Source: Photobacterium swingsii
GTDB taxonomy: Bacteria; Pseudomonadota; Gammaproteobacteria; Enterobacterales; Vibrionaceae
Assembly (NCBI RefSeq): GCF_024346715.1
Contig: NZ_AP024853.1
Location: 620,001-684,000, forward strand
Direction: 5' to 3'
DNA: 64,000 nucleotides
Position 1 is the first letter of the stretch, and each line of letters opens with the position of its first letter. The notes beneath the pieces are model-generated. The model searched no databases. It saw nothing but the letters and a program-made list of their open reading frames with translations, and was not told the DNA's origin. Shown one piece after another: positions 35,901-42,671 of this stretch. Made by a program: the position numbers and the translations under genes.

Positions 35901-37868
35901 ATTTTCTTGTTCCGTTGGGGCAAGCTGATCACGCTGATTTAACTCAACTGAATTGATGATTCGCTGTAGTGCACTGATAGCCTGTTCTTGGTTAATTTGC
36001 CCAGACTTGCGCATTTCAGCTACCTGAACAACTGCGGCTGGTGAAATATCCATTGCCCGGCGTAAGCCAGCTCTGAATTGCTCATCACCTTGGGCTTGTT
36101 CGTTCGCAAAACCAAGATCACCATTGCTAATGCTGGTGGCTAGTTGAGTTTGTGCTTGGTCAACATCCTCTGTTACTGCCGGAAATTGTTCACTTTGCTC
36201 AGGTTCACTTTGTGGCGCTTGCTCTTGCGGCTGTTCGGGAATTACTGGTTGCGACTGAACCGCACTTTCAATAACTTCTCCAGTCTCAGGATCAAACATG
36301 GCACTTTGTTGCGGTTCCGCTTGGGCTTCTACTGGCTGTGAGAAGTAACTCTCATTCATTCGAGACATCATATTGCGGAAACCTTCACGATCTTCCGGCG
36401 TATAAATTGGCTCTGCCTCAGTATCTTTAACCAAACGAGTACGGCCGCTAAAGATACGGTTCATATCCTGCCCTATTTGGCTTGATAGCTCGCGATCACC
36501 CCCTTGTTCAGCTTGTTTTTTTAATGCGTTTAATCTGCGAATAAGATCTGTAGCATCATTCGTTAACGCGCCATGAGCTGTACTTGAATACGGTTGTTGC
36601 GGTTGTTGTTCTGGCTGTTGCTGCGGTTGCTGTTGCGGCGGTTGTTCTGGTTGCTGCTGTGCTGCTGCCGCTTCTGCCTGATCTTCTGTTGCATGAGTTT
36701 CTTGCGCTGACGGAAGTTTACCAAACGCACGCGCTACAGCTTGGGCACCAAGTGCGGTAGCTTCATTTGCATCAAACCCAAGTTCAGTTGCTTTATTTTC
36801 AAATTTAGGTTGTAACGCTTTAGCTATGGCGTTTTCATCCATACCTTGCGCTTTCATACCTCTTACTGCATCTTCTGCTACTTTCTGAAAGCTTGTTTCA
36901 ACTTTACGGCGGCGATTACGTGCAATAGCCCCACCGGGCGCACCAGCGGCACCACCCATCATCCCACCAAGTAAACCACTTTCGAGCGCGGCCGCTCCTA
37001 CTCCTTCGCTGTTATCACCCTCAACCCCCATAGCTTCATTGGTGCGAACATTAGATCGATATTGCTCTGTTGCGCCCTGCACTGATTCGGTTGTGCCTTC
37101 TGAAAGCATACCTTTACCAATTGCGCCTTTGATGGTTTTACCAATTGAACCCTTTAGAAGTTTACCGAAAGCCTGATCACCCAATGTTTCAGCGATAAGG
37201 TTAACGGCACCCAAAGTGAAGTCGGTACGAACGGAATCACCCGCTTCTTGTGCTATCTGAGATCGTGCGGAATTAAGTGCTGCTTCATTTTCCATCCCGG
37301 ATGTAACGTTATCACGCACACGCTGCTGAAATTTTGGTGAACTCATCAGATCTTGGTAAGAAAGGTTTTCTATGTCATTTCTAACATTTGCCGCTTGACC
37401 GCCGTTACCTGCCGCAAGGTTAAGCAATGCGTTGGTTCCAACATTGGTCGCTTCTGCTGCGGTGATAGTTCGCCCGGCAACATTAAGCGCCGCAGCTCCT
37501 CGGCCAGCCATTGAAACACCTTTTGCCGCAAGGCCACCCGGAACCATGGTTGCAGCCATACCGCCCATAATATTAGATGCGGTACCAAGCCAAGTACGCC
37601 AATCCTTAGCGCCTTCGCCAAACGACATATCATCATTGATAATATCTTTCGTCATGGCGGTTTTCATTTCTGGCGTTAACGTTTCATATTGCTCGTTCGC
37701 CCACTTGTTAAGTGAATCGGCGGTATTTTCAGCCCCGAAAAAGTTAGCCACACCCGCGCCTGTTTGGATGACGCCTTGTTGAGCCATATCAACTACATCA
37801 CCAAACGTTGATGTGTTCTGGTTGGCCTTGTCCTTTTGGACTTTAGCCATTGCATCATTGAAATCCAT
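26982..37868 (-). CDS. Giant polyvalent virion protein (3628 aa) with methylase, HExxH and PLxRFG motifs
   Basis: One uninterrupted frame of 10.9 kb with AGGGG before its ATG. Order: Gly/Ala-rich, possibly membrane-active N-terminus (about 60-330); Gln/Pro-rich linker (about 402-426); long charged helical stretches; a SAM-methylase-like domain (about 2277-2420) with PTPENEAQDVV, motif I VLEPNAGMGHLAD and motif IV NPPF (N2361), as in adenine-N6 methylases; a zincin-like HELIAH (H2544-H2548) with EEVIARIAE after it; a PLGRFG motif (2934-2939) defining the PLxRFG group; and a hydrophobic C-terminal region (about 3340-3376). Such polyvalent proteins of podoviruses are thought to be packaged and injected with the DNA, where their enzyme domains act early in the new host. 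It is the penultimate gene of the late region and has a terminator upstream, so it may have its own promoter. Confidence 0.88.
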   Translation of the reverse strand: MDFNDAMAKVQKDKANQNTSTFGDVVDMAQQGVIQTGAGVANFFGAENTADSLNKWANEQYETLTPEMKTAMTKDIINDDMSFGEGAKDWRTWLGTASNIMGGMAATMVPGGLAAKGVSMAGRGAAALNVAGRTITAAEATNVGTNALLNLAAGNGGQAANVRNDIENLSYQDLMSSPKFQQRVRDNVTSGMENEAALNSARSQIAQEAGDSVRTDFTLGAVNLIAETLGDQAFGKLLKGSIGKTIKGAIGKGMLSEGTTESVQGATEQYRSNVRTNEAMGVEGDNSEGVGAAALESGLLGGMMGGAAGAPGGAIARNRRRKVETSFQKVAEDAVRGMKAQGMDENAIAKALQPKFENKATELGFDANEATALGAQAVARAFGKLPSAQETHATEDQAEAAAAQQQPEQPPQQQPQQQPEQQPQQPYSSTAHGALTNDATDLIRRLNALKKQAEQGGDRELSSQIGQDMNRIFSGRTRLVKDTEAEPIYTPEDREGFRNMMSRMNESYFSQPVEAQAEPQQSAMFDPETGEVIESAVQSQPVIPEQPQEQAPQSEPEQSEQFPAVTEDVDQAQTQLATSISNGDLGFANEQAQGDEQFRAGLRRAMDISPAAVVQVAEMRKSGQINQEQAISALQRIINSVELNQRDQLAPTEQENSLRNQQALERNSQEQAYERGQGGAYQPNVEESEAFRRNQARLQQGFQERSQTNAASGNQQSPGERDITPQQSRVTDQTVRNAPQVEFDRWSDFNAGDENVDQRYDRMANEYEMNPEDEEDTFFRREPHIVAQEPAQAPPEPEQRRPRHNARQAKKAEQRNEQARQELEQSRLDQEEAERQANAPVYQAGEVTNTPFAIALAKRAKIPNANTSTSGHAVNQSTQMGINSRALVMAVGDEVGDVGVLPENSFETVFNGLSNDAQREIFNMVYPDIEYTGQSLNDNFDTIEINRAWEWRREEAQKRENARIRAETATQREAAEAKIEEEKAIAAAAKKARLAEERRAKRAIKVGDNIPNVVVNRLSTYQVNITPVNDAEKLRGKPIRVERNTANKTITATELGSNTLIRATYGTRDPEGVRGVDRASAVVGDFGTLSDAIDWINEAVSYRSEIQLEALRRYEADKASNNTEQRQEFNRSWDNVLTKSDRRQALKIAYPDFETHNISARASLSGDALSVEAYNKLESIIYNWGKETAPEPETDTNGDIQISHGGLGVTFKAFDNELNNGYNRSTHLGKGRDFNQELQDGAKDIINQLSSRNLLDTPERKVKAKEMIQNWISRQSDFLAWEARHAEKNPSWLVTGRAGRNNDRHNSANERHMRDFSNKVDAVSNYRKSIVGAVESIRNEEQRAAHQASGEETAKKNLESDVIGYIVRDVYNYIKDGKGVVAADNKKWALPKAKKALDNLISLDPSRADELIKKIDNSIQTDSQGKFTLKNVLGGRRSAVGKLVDDRVSGSVREEAQQEAPATETPANNAITPVMRNAVIRKLAKIKTAEDKANTQSEKRYKTESLLSTERSSADSNNPKMRAANQSYKRAQEALKKAESELDDLFKRYRDEQGGTESAWDDLVNGQQGHLDVNSWSDLNSDNPPAESNTANEESNTTQGTPTVNEAAKAIDSVRELIAETSSYKVGQRDRAIIALNKLLKTAGIETHDEYVIGTKLRSSYESERIEGLRLAAEFLGVSYEPEPTPPTGGGNNPSGNTRESSTRTQTSTRGRGRSRPSSINGYIAEIRKANDGDLERSEVLELIDQWSEDSGKLLDDMASMTIPNIFKVMGGGFAARYKGERKDTVVKSAINRIGSDFNFVTTADEMTTIRSLPSVRLDVESMSDEEFNAIRDKKKAAAAEAQAETERRKSALGNPQTLDDYQRYAQANGGGIQAFSDEQLATFDRLYVENQLEKQAARHERQLEQQATVTAVETNGDLSLSKIDSFNDKKGVNRFGAAFGDVDSDQYALMKDKARQLGGWYARKWQQLPARFDFKTEQARDDFLSVMGGLNVDQSERVQARAEVKAETLQEHQFNTLTKKADSLQIKADELLNGDRQTNTARRAAMAASAVAKGDRFEAQANIMRKIASGVKSGDFKILGNLTDITQLDELTGVMNRVKWDMPEEVREKYASRDNNGNWSLLPETKFNDIARYVKYPAARSRPESLRYIADEIRDKPGFKAIAKKIDSNLKNVGNNEMINLNGSQWDGVVKKVREIARNPAKFGIYRAEHINEMFKTQDRLKRMGINGAISLREALREYEQANNGKISTKREVTRLETLTNKITDIIRGNRNAFNDFFPTPENEAQDVVQRADIKPGMKVLEPNAGMGHLADLIAEKGADLDVGELANTMAELLEEKGHNVVAGDFLEYNPGEIYDRIVMNPPFSNDSDITHINHALTMLKPGGKLVAITSSMAGDRGNTTNKNFRRYLDEVGAVEELHEPGAFNQSLNKTGVRTKVIEIDKPDSDVNFDNIRFSKTSEVESKPRASMTPDSVATVAQAWLDDYEGLKSANVTVVPTMNDLYDLVETEENANVKGAWLSGDNRVVLVAENLENIADVRRTLRHELIAHNGLYGNLTTEQQKALTRKVNSLRGNSSLNDIFTSVDRAYRTAPADVKAEEVIARIAENESGSLRKLADKVISWVMGALRKSGVLNQERVTLSEIRNMINNTDSDLRKANGKTTLSNIVRFSKKISDMSEDEAQQSDPAMSVADALSAQNDSYFKQMLGKTSNGWIAKTFDSIKNGGWSLLNLRQIAEVGRNRVGQDVGNILDGYVENKDLFTTRKTDLIEKVSKQAEALNQFRRDNPEESEQVFNFLHDATLADIDPSEEYRDQTAEKTEMVKSLIRLYSEYGGENSKRAKEVRKEREKLEKEIKGEKRRKIKHQALRDKFLAMSPEQKKIFQDVRDHYISQREEMDKALEDRIADLAMAGSAKSGENTYHRYMMEKSRLGFYVPLGRFGEYWLSVMEDGESRFQMYETETDMMQDYNKLVAAGYQPNMGKKLADAHSMQNVSTGFVSDVLKSITSSNTNDQAKDALRDDIYQLYLQTMPDRSIRRAFIHRKGIAGFSEDAARVLADQGVRQANQQARLETEKRFTDLMDTLKKETESSNNVSAGRLYNEMGLRHQWMLNPQRAKWAQSLTGFGFFWQIGVSPASALINLSQNWQVALPVIGSKHGFKDTAAEMASLSTLFAKTFAAKKREVGFNGEIDVSNGILGSVVSDDERKALKHAIQIGAIDVTQMADLSGMAESDSTSYTGRMAKVQQWIGKPFHWAEVLNREVAFLTAYRMAKKNGSNNDDAVRYAAKATWESHFDYSSRNRARFMQGDVAAVALQFRQYSQNMTYFLVSNFFKAIKGNDPETKKLARRQLLSTMGVTFAIGGLNAMPIATLAGIANLAYAAAGDDNEPWDAETELKNAMAETFGEDLGKHIYYGTMPSVSSRINIDFLRMWVQENNADNPYDWVLNMGQQSMGVTFGTALSFGRGLGYLVNGQTLRAAEYTSPKWIKDVLRTARYARDGGNVTNRNGEILVDDISPLEYVSQGLGFTPSRLVMQYDINSALKGYEREAMNRRKSLMNAYWLAYRNRDHDGVKSIQAKLREYNKSSWGRVRPITSDVLKKSVKQHQKLSSKAVNGAHFNDSYIKLLNENQYW

Positions 37869-37986
37869 GAACCACCCCTGTACTTAGTTTGGTTCATTAT
37901 ACGATCTGATGTTGACCATCGGTGATAAAGATTCACCATCGAATACAGCGCTGGCGCGTTCAAAAACACCATTTACTACGGCCAAT

Positions 37987-38014
37987 AAAAAGCCAGACTA
38001 ATATCTGGCTTTTT
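37987..38014. terminator. Bidirectional terminator between PDZ lipoprotein and giant gene
   Basis: AAAAAGCCAGA / TCTGGCTTTTT perfect 11-bp hairpin with a 6-base loop and T runs on both strands. It ends the lipoprotein transcript; the giant gene would then need a promoter within 37869-37986 or readthrough. Confidence 0.9.
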
Positions 38015-38043
38015 AATAAGAATTTTTATACAAAAATATAAGC

Positions 38044-38850
38044 TTATAACGTTATTTCTTTTATGTGTTTTTCACCTTTTCGCCAATATTCCAAGTTAAC
38101 AACATCTCCATGTTTGAAGCTAGTCAAAATATTAACGGCAACATCAGGGTTTAAAAGTTCCTTCCCATTAGCTTTTGTCAATATATCACCTTCTAAAACA
38201 TCGTTTAAATATGCAGGACTTCCATCTATAATTATTTTAACTTCAACACCTTTATTACTATTTATTTCTTGCTTTTGTTTGAAATCTAGTGCACTAACTA
38301 CAGCGCCAAACACTGGTTCTTTTTTTAGTTTAACCAAATAAGCTGCGGCTTGATCATATCTATCAATAGTTTTATTCAGTGTTGTTTGTTGCATGCTTTG
38401 CGTTGTGCCGTAAAGATTAACCGTAGAGTTTCCTACCATACCGAAAGTATTTGTGGTGCTTGTTTGTGGCAAAAGAAGTGTTTGTTGTATATTTTCAGTT
38501 GATGCATATTCAGATGCAATCAAAACTACAGTAGCTCCAACTTTCTTAGCTTGTTTTATGGCACTATCAGAACTACTTTTTGACCCATTAAAACTACTGT
38601 ATCCAATCTGTTTATAGTTATTTCTTAAGTAAGAATCTCTTATTGAGATTACTTTATCAAAGTCACCTTTTAAAACTTCTGGTTCTTCTCCTTTTTTCAA
38701 AACATATGAATAATTACCCAAATCTTTACCATCAACATATGATTGATAAAATTCAGTATATGGATTAATCGCGCATCCTTGCAATGAAAATGCAGCTATA
38801 CAAAAAACTGACTTTATGTGTTTATTTTGTAAAATTTCAAATCCCATCAT
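38044..38850 (-). CDS. PDZ-domain lipoprotein, probable phage moron
   Basis: A 268-residue predicted lipoprotein: signal sequence, then lipobox SLQGC with Cys26. The middle part (about 80-170) contains a predicted Rossmann-like or flavodoxin-like stretch (AIKQAKKVGATVVLIASEYA) and a low-complexity Thr/Gln/Asn segment. Residues about 200-268 form a PDZ domain (GVEVKIIIDGSPAYLNDV, LEGDILTKANGKEL). There is no protease catalytic triad. It is AT-richer than its neighbours and is flanked by terminators at 38945-38965 and 37987-38014, the layout of a moron, an independently expressed cargo gene. A surface or periplasmic role in the lysogen (for example exclusion or host fitness) is inference. Confidence 0.75.
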   Translation of the reverse strand: MMGFEILQNKHIKSVFCIAAFSLQGCAINPYTEFYQSYVDGKDLGNYSYVLKKGEEPEVLKGDFDKVISIRDSYLRNNYKQIGYSSFNGSKSSSDSAIKQAKKVGATVVLIASEYASTENIQQTLLLPQTSTTNTFGMVGNSTVNLYGTTQSMQQTTLNKTIDRYDQAAAYLVKLKKEPVFGAVVSALDFKQKQEINSNKGVEVKIIIDGSPAYLNDVLEGDILTKANGKELLNPDVAVNILTSFKHGDVVNLEYWRKGEKHIKEITL

Positions 38851-38944
38851 ATTGGCTTTTTATTATTGAATTTATAGCATTTTAACCCAATACGAATAAG
38901 TATTAATCACACTAAACGTAGTTCTTATATTTCACATACAAAAT

Positions 38945-38965
38945 AGCCATCCTTAAAGGATGGCT
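38945..38965 (-). terminator. Terminator after internal virion gene
   Basis: AGCCATCCTT / AAGGATGGCT, a near-perfect 10-bp palindromic hairpin with one central base, then TATTTTG on the minus strand. It lies 21 bases past the stop of the gene at 38987, just before the PDZ lipoprotein transcript. Confidence 0.75.
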
Positions 38966-38986
38966 GCACACTGAGTTTAAAATCAA

Positions 38987-40648
38987 CTATTTTGAAACAT
39001 AGTTTTGTAGGCTAGACTGTAAACCGTTAGCTGTATCGACAAAGTTATTTGCCCCATCCCTAACACCTTCAGCAACACGACGGCCATAGCTAGATAACCC
39101 CTCCCCTCTTTCATATCCGGGTAATGCTGTACCTAGTTCACCACCATATTGCGGTTGAACCTCATTACCTGATGGTAGAGATTTAATTTCTTCTGTTAAA
39201 TTATTATTTCTTGCTGCGCCTGAATCTTGATTGCTTCCATTATTCATAATTTCAGCTACGAGATCACTTGAGCTTGTATTGTTATTGCTGTTTTTCTTAG
39301 TTACATCACCACTTTCTATCATTGCACTTATAGCACTTTGAATATCGTCAGAACTTACACTTGGATTGTTTAACACATATTGCTTAATTTGATACTTGTC
39401 GTTGGCGTCAAATTCATAAGCGTCATACTGTTTAACTACAGATTTTAAAACTTTCTCCGCTGCACTGCGGTGGCGAGCTTCTGGAAGATCACTGTTTCTA
39501 ATGTCTGTTAACCCTGAGTACAAATCATCATGAGCTTTTATTGATGATACCCTGCGATTTTCAACCTGACCTATTTGTGCTTTTTCTTCTTCTGGTTCCA
39601 GCCCCTGCATTTTTATGTCTGCAATTTGCTTATCATATCTAGTATTTATATCATTGGCTTCTGATAGCTGTTGTTTTACCAATGAGCTTGTGCTGGTAGA
39701 TGAACCACCAGAACGTATACTGCCTCGACCATTCTTCTTAGTAATAACCTTTCCATCATTATCAAGGTTTAATGATCTACCTGTTTGCAATTGACGGTAG
39801 TTATTAAGTTGAGTCTGTTTAAGGTGGTTTCGAGATTGGATCAAGCTGTGCATACGATCACTAAACACACTCATTGGTACTTGCATTACCGTATCATTCT
39901 GATCACTACTTCGATTTTCGGTAACGGGAACCTTTACCTTAGAGCCGTCATCTAATGTCAATTCTTGCTGGATAGTTAAGGATCCATTAGGCATTACATG
40001 CACTGCTGATATACGGCGGCCAGTAATCCCTGACTGCTTACCTTTTCCATCGGTATAAATACTTGGCAAACCTTCTGCGTTAGTAATTTCTGGAAATAAC
40101 GAATTTACTGCACCCAATAGTTTGGGGTCATCTTCATCAGGAATTTGACCATTTGCAGCACCACGCAATATTTGAGTTGCATCACCAAGCGCAGTTCCTG
40201 TTTTATCACCTAATATATTTTCTAAGTCAAACTGAGGATTTTTCTTTACATAGCTATGAAATTCAGGGGTTTCTAACCCTGAAAAATCACCACTTGAGAT
40301 TGCCTTATCAATTGCAGGCAAAAAGACCGAATTATACCCTTCTTGACGCTCTTTAAGTTTTTTCTGGTGGTTATATTCTTCTTGTTGATGTCTCCAAGCT
40401 ACATCTTCACGGCCTTGAATAGTAGCTATTCTATCACGGTCTTTATTGTGCTCTTTACGAGCTGTATCTCTATCGGCAAGCGATTGTTCACGGTCTTGCT
40501 GTGACTGTTCCCATTGAGTATCTTGACGTTCTTCAATAACTTTGTTTCTAGATAGCCTATTATCTCTATCTTCTTTACGATTAGCTATATCAATAAGCCC
40601 GCCACCAATCTGCATACCTTGTGCAAAACTTCCAGCTACATTCGCCAT
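38987..40648 (-). CDS. Predicted internal virion / ejection protein
   Basis: About 553 residues from ATG 40648 (MANVAGSFAQG), chosen because AGG stands 9 bases upstream; an in-frame start at 40678 would add ten residues. It begins with a Gly-rich segment (QGMQIGGGLIDI), continues with a strongly charged coiled coil (about 20-105) and ends in hydrophilic, helical sequence rich in Ser/Asn with a Gly/Tyr-containing tail. There is no enzymatic motif. Position between tail proteins and the giant protein, plus the helical composition, suggest an ejection protein like those of P22 or T7. This is inference. Confidence 0.6.
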   Translation of the reverse strand: MANVAGSFAQGMQIGGGLIDIANRKEDRDNRLSRNKVIEERQDTQWEQSQQDREQSLADRDTARKEHNKDRDRIATIQGREDVAWRHQQEEYNHQKKLKERQEGYNSVFLPAIDKAISSGDFSGLETPEFHSYVKKNPQFDLENILGDKTGTALGDATQILRGAANGQIPDEDDPKLLGAVNSLFPEITNAEGLPSIYTDGKGKQSGITGRRISAVHVMPNGSLTIQQELTLDDGSKVKVPVTENRSSDQNDTVMQVPMSVFSDRMHSLIQSRNHLKQTQLNNYRQLQTGRSLNLDNDGKVITKKNGRGSIRSGGSSTSTSSLVKQQLSEANDINTRYDKQIADIKMQGLEPEEEKAQIGQVENRRVSSIKAHDDLYSGLTDIRNSDLPEARHRSAAEKVLKSVVKQYDAYEFDANDKYQIKQYVLNNPSVSSDDIQSAISAMIESGDVTKKNSNNNTSSSDLVAEIMNNGSNQDSGAARNNNLTEEIKSLPSGNEVQPQYGGELGTALPGYERGEGLSSYGRRVAEGVRDGANNFVDTANGLQSSLQNYVSK

Positions 40649-40831
40649 ACTAATTAACCTACATACAAGTTGTGTCAATATTATACGATCAATACATCCA
40701 CTAATTAGGTGTGATTTATTGAATGCGCAAAGTGAGAATGATTATCAATCCAACTATGGTATATAAGATACCAATTATAGCCATTTAACTGAATATCAAA
40801 TGATTTACCCTAATAATGTGGCACAAAATTA

Positions 40832-41185
40832 ATGGTAAAGGTAATGCTTAAGATATTTCAAAGATTAAAAATCAAATATAAGGCAAAGAAGATCTATAGA
40901 ATACTCTGTCGCGATGCAATCAATGAAAACCCATATTATATTGATGGTCGTACATTGGTTAACTTATCTCGCAAGACAAAATCAAGTTATACATTTACTG
41001 GGCATATTTTAAAAAATATGGTTTCGTGTGGAATATTAGACTCCAAGATAGGTAATGAGGGAGCAAAGGTGTATAAGGTTAAAGAGGTTCCTGAGAAAAT
41101 AAGCACTGAAAAAGTGCAATTCATATTTAAAATGCGATGCAATGCCCATATTAGAAAGTTTGAATTTAATAATTACAAACCTTAG
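40832..41185 (+). CDS. Plus-strand small basic protein, winged-helix-like, probable moron
   Basis: 117 residues, very basic at the N-terminus. Start ATG 40832, with a second ATG at 40844; neither has a good ribosome-binding site. The centre (TLVNLSRKTKSS, then HILKNMVSCGILDSKIGNEG, AKVYKVKE) has the helix-helix-wing rhythm of a winged-helix DNA-binding fold. It is the only plus-strand gene in the structural region and is flanked by divergent and convergent neighbours, with a shared terminator after it. It could be a regulator or a cargo gene expressed in the lysogen. No family is assigned. Confidence 0.55.
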   Translation: MVKVMLKIFQRLKIKYKAKKIYRILCRDAINENPYYIDGRTLVNLSRKTKSSYTFTGHILKNMVSCGILDSKIGNEGAKVYKVKEVPEKISTEKVQFIFKMRCNAHIRKFEFNNYKP

Positions 41186-41196
41186 TCAGTTGGCTA

Positions 41197-41214
41197 AAGG
41201 GCGAAACCGCCCCT
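41197..41214. terminator. Bidirectional terminator between convergent phage genes
   Basis: GGGCG AAAC CGCCC hairpin, extended by AA/TT with a bulged C. It ends the plus-strand gene at 41185 and the minus-strand gene ending at 41218. The T tails are short on both sides. Confidence 0.65.
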
Positions 41215-41217
41215 TAA

Positions 41218-41472
41218 CTAAAAGTATGAAGCAGCTAGCCCAACTAGAGCGCCTATAGCGGCACCATATGGACCACCTACCGAGGTGCCAGCAGCAACAT
41301 AAGCACCAAGCATGGCACCAGACCCAGCCATTTGCGCTCTTTGGTTCTTCTTCTGTGACTTTAGCATTTCATTTGTAGATTCTCTTTGTGCCTGCTGTTT
41401 ATCAAGATCAGACAAACTACTCAAAGCACCACGGGCAGTATTTCTCCCGACATCAACTAAACCATAACCCAT
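41218..41472 (-). CDS. Small Gly/Ala-rich phage protein with glycine-zipper segment
   Basis: About 84 residues from ATG 41472, two bases after the stop of the preceding gene with GAGTGAG upstream; a GTG at 41484 is an alternative. The first half is hydrophilic. The second half (SGAMLGAYVAAGTSVGGPYG and AAIGALVGLAASYF) is a hydrophobic glycine-zipper segment able to insert in a membrane. Such small proteins in podoviruses may help form the ejection channel. Inference only; no family assigned. Confidence 0.6.
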   Translation of the reverse strand: MGYGLVDVGRNTARGALSSLSDLDKQQAQRESTNEMLKSQKKNQRAQMAGSGAMLGAYVAAGTSVGGPYGAAIGALVGLAASYF

Positions 41473-41473
41473 A

Positions 41474-41998
41474 TTATTGCTCACTCAATTTATTAATATG
41501 TTGTCGAGTACCACCAGCAGCACCAGTCATAATATTTCGCTGTAGATCACCGATCGCCTGTCTGCTCTCATTGTTCATAGAAGCAAGAGCTAAACCGCGT
41601 GTCGTATCGAGATTTCGTTTTTGTTGATCTGTACGCCTATCAGTTAACCCATACTTTTCTTGAGCTGCGGCCTGTTGCTGATTTGTTCTATTGTAATTAC
41701 CTGAGGTAATTTCATTATTTCTTGCCACCTGCAAATCATAAAGATCGTTAGTTGTAGCATTCTTTATTAGCGAATTTTCAGTTGGTTGGAATCGTTTTAA
41801 ATAATCTGCATATTGCTGCCTAGTTAACTGCGCCATCATATTCGAATATCCACCACGGCTTAGATCAACCCTCCCACGGTCAGATAACCCACCATCCGGG
41901 TAACGCCCAGTATCAAGATCAGCATTTGGCCTTTTGATACTGCTTGATACACTACCATTGCCAAAATTATCAAACCTTCCGCTTCTATCTAAATTCAT
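41474..41998 (-). CDS. Small hydrophilic phage structural protein
   Basis: 174 residues, rich in Asn, Gln, Arg and Tyr and predicted helical in the centre (MAQLTRQQYADYLKRFQPTE). AGGTGA precedes the ATG. No motif is recognised. It sits between two internal-virion candidates and is probably one itself. Confidence 0.6.
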   Translation of the reverse strand: MNLDRSGRFDNFGNGSVSSSIKRPNADLDTGRYPDGGLSDRGRVDLSRGGYSNMMAQLTRQQYADYLKRFQPTENSLIKNATTNDLYDLQVARNNEITSGNYNRTNQQQAAAQEKYGLTDRRTDQQKRNLDTTRGLALASMNNESRQAIGDLQRNIMTGAAGGTRQHINKLSEQ

Positions 41999-42005
41999 AG
42001 TTCAC

Positions 42006-42668
42006 CTACGCCATTCTTGTTCCATACCCACCTTGGTTGGTTGCACCAATAGGCACACCGCCAGATTCAGATAAACCCGCTTTAATATTTTTACCAACAT
42101 TAGATAACCCTTCACGTCCTGCCGATGTACCAGCTAAGGCAGACGCACCAACACCAGCAGCTACAGCAGGGATAGATACGGCATTAGCTTCACGTATGGC
42201 GGAATCTGTAGCTTTACGTCCGGATGCTCTGGCAATATCTTGTAACCCGGCAGTTGCGGTCGTTTTCTGCCCTTGCCCCATGGCAACAACATTTTGTTGA
42301 TTACCAATATAACGCTCAGTCGCACTATGTTGTCCTTGACCAGCAACCTGATCTTGATTACCCATATTAGTAGTGGATATGTTATTTATCGTACCCGTTG
42401 CTTTACCTGAATTTGGATTTATCCCGGCTGCATTCATACTCTTTTCGACTTGCGCAGTGACTGCGTCATTTGCAGATCTTGCATTAAGGTTTACATCACC
42501 CTCAACACCTTTGTAAGTCTCCTTACTATTCATATTTTTGGACTGACGAATGTACTCATTTTCTACAGGTACAAATACATCTTGGTATCTATTCCACTCG
42601 GCACCTGCTCGCTTACCTATGGCTTTTTGATATTCAGTTTCTTCAACTTTCCCGGCACCTTTACCCAT
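42006..42668 (-). CDS. Predicted internal virion protein (gp14-like layout)
   Basis: 220 residues with a charged N-terminus (KVEETEYQKAIGKRAGAEWN), a Gln/Asn/Gly-rich middle and an Ala/Gly/Val-rich C-terminal stretch (VSIPAVAAGVGASALAGTSA) that looks membrane-active. The composition resembles podovirus core or ejection proteins (T7 gp14, P22 gp7). A strong GAGGTGAT precedes the ATG, overlapping the stop of the GNAT-like gene upstream. Function by analogy only. Confidence 0.55.
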   Translation of the reverse strand: MGKGAGKVEETEYQKAIGKRAGAEWNRYQDVFVPVENEYIRQSKNMNSKETYKGVEGDVNLNARSANDAVTAQVEKSMNAAGINPNSGKATGTINNISTTNMGNQDQVAGQGQHSATERYIGNQQNVVAMGQGQKTTATAGLQDIARASGRKATDSAIREANAVSIPAVAAGVGASALAGTSAGREGLSNVGKNIKAGLSESGGVPIGATNQGGYGTRMA

Positions 42669-42671
42669 ATA

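Noticed and set aside
36590..36665. Low-complexity tract with many GTT/TGC triplets
   Set aside because: It encodes the Gln/Pro-rich linker of the giant protein, not an independent repeat element.
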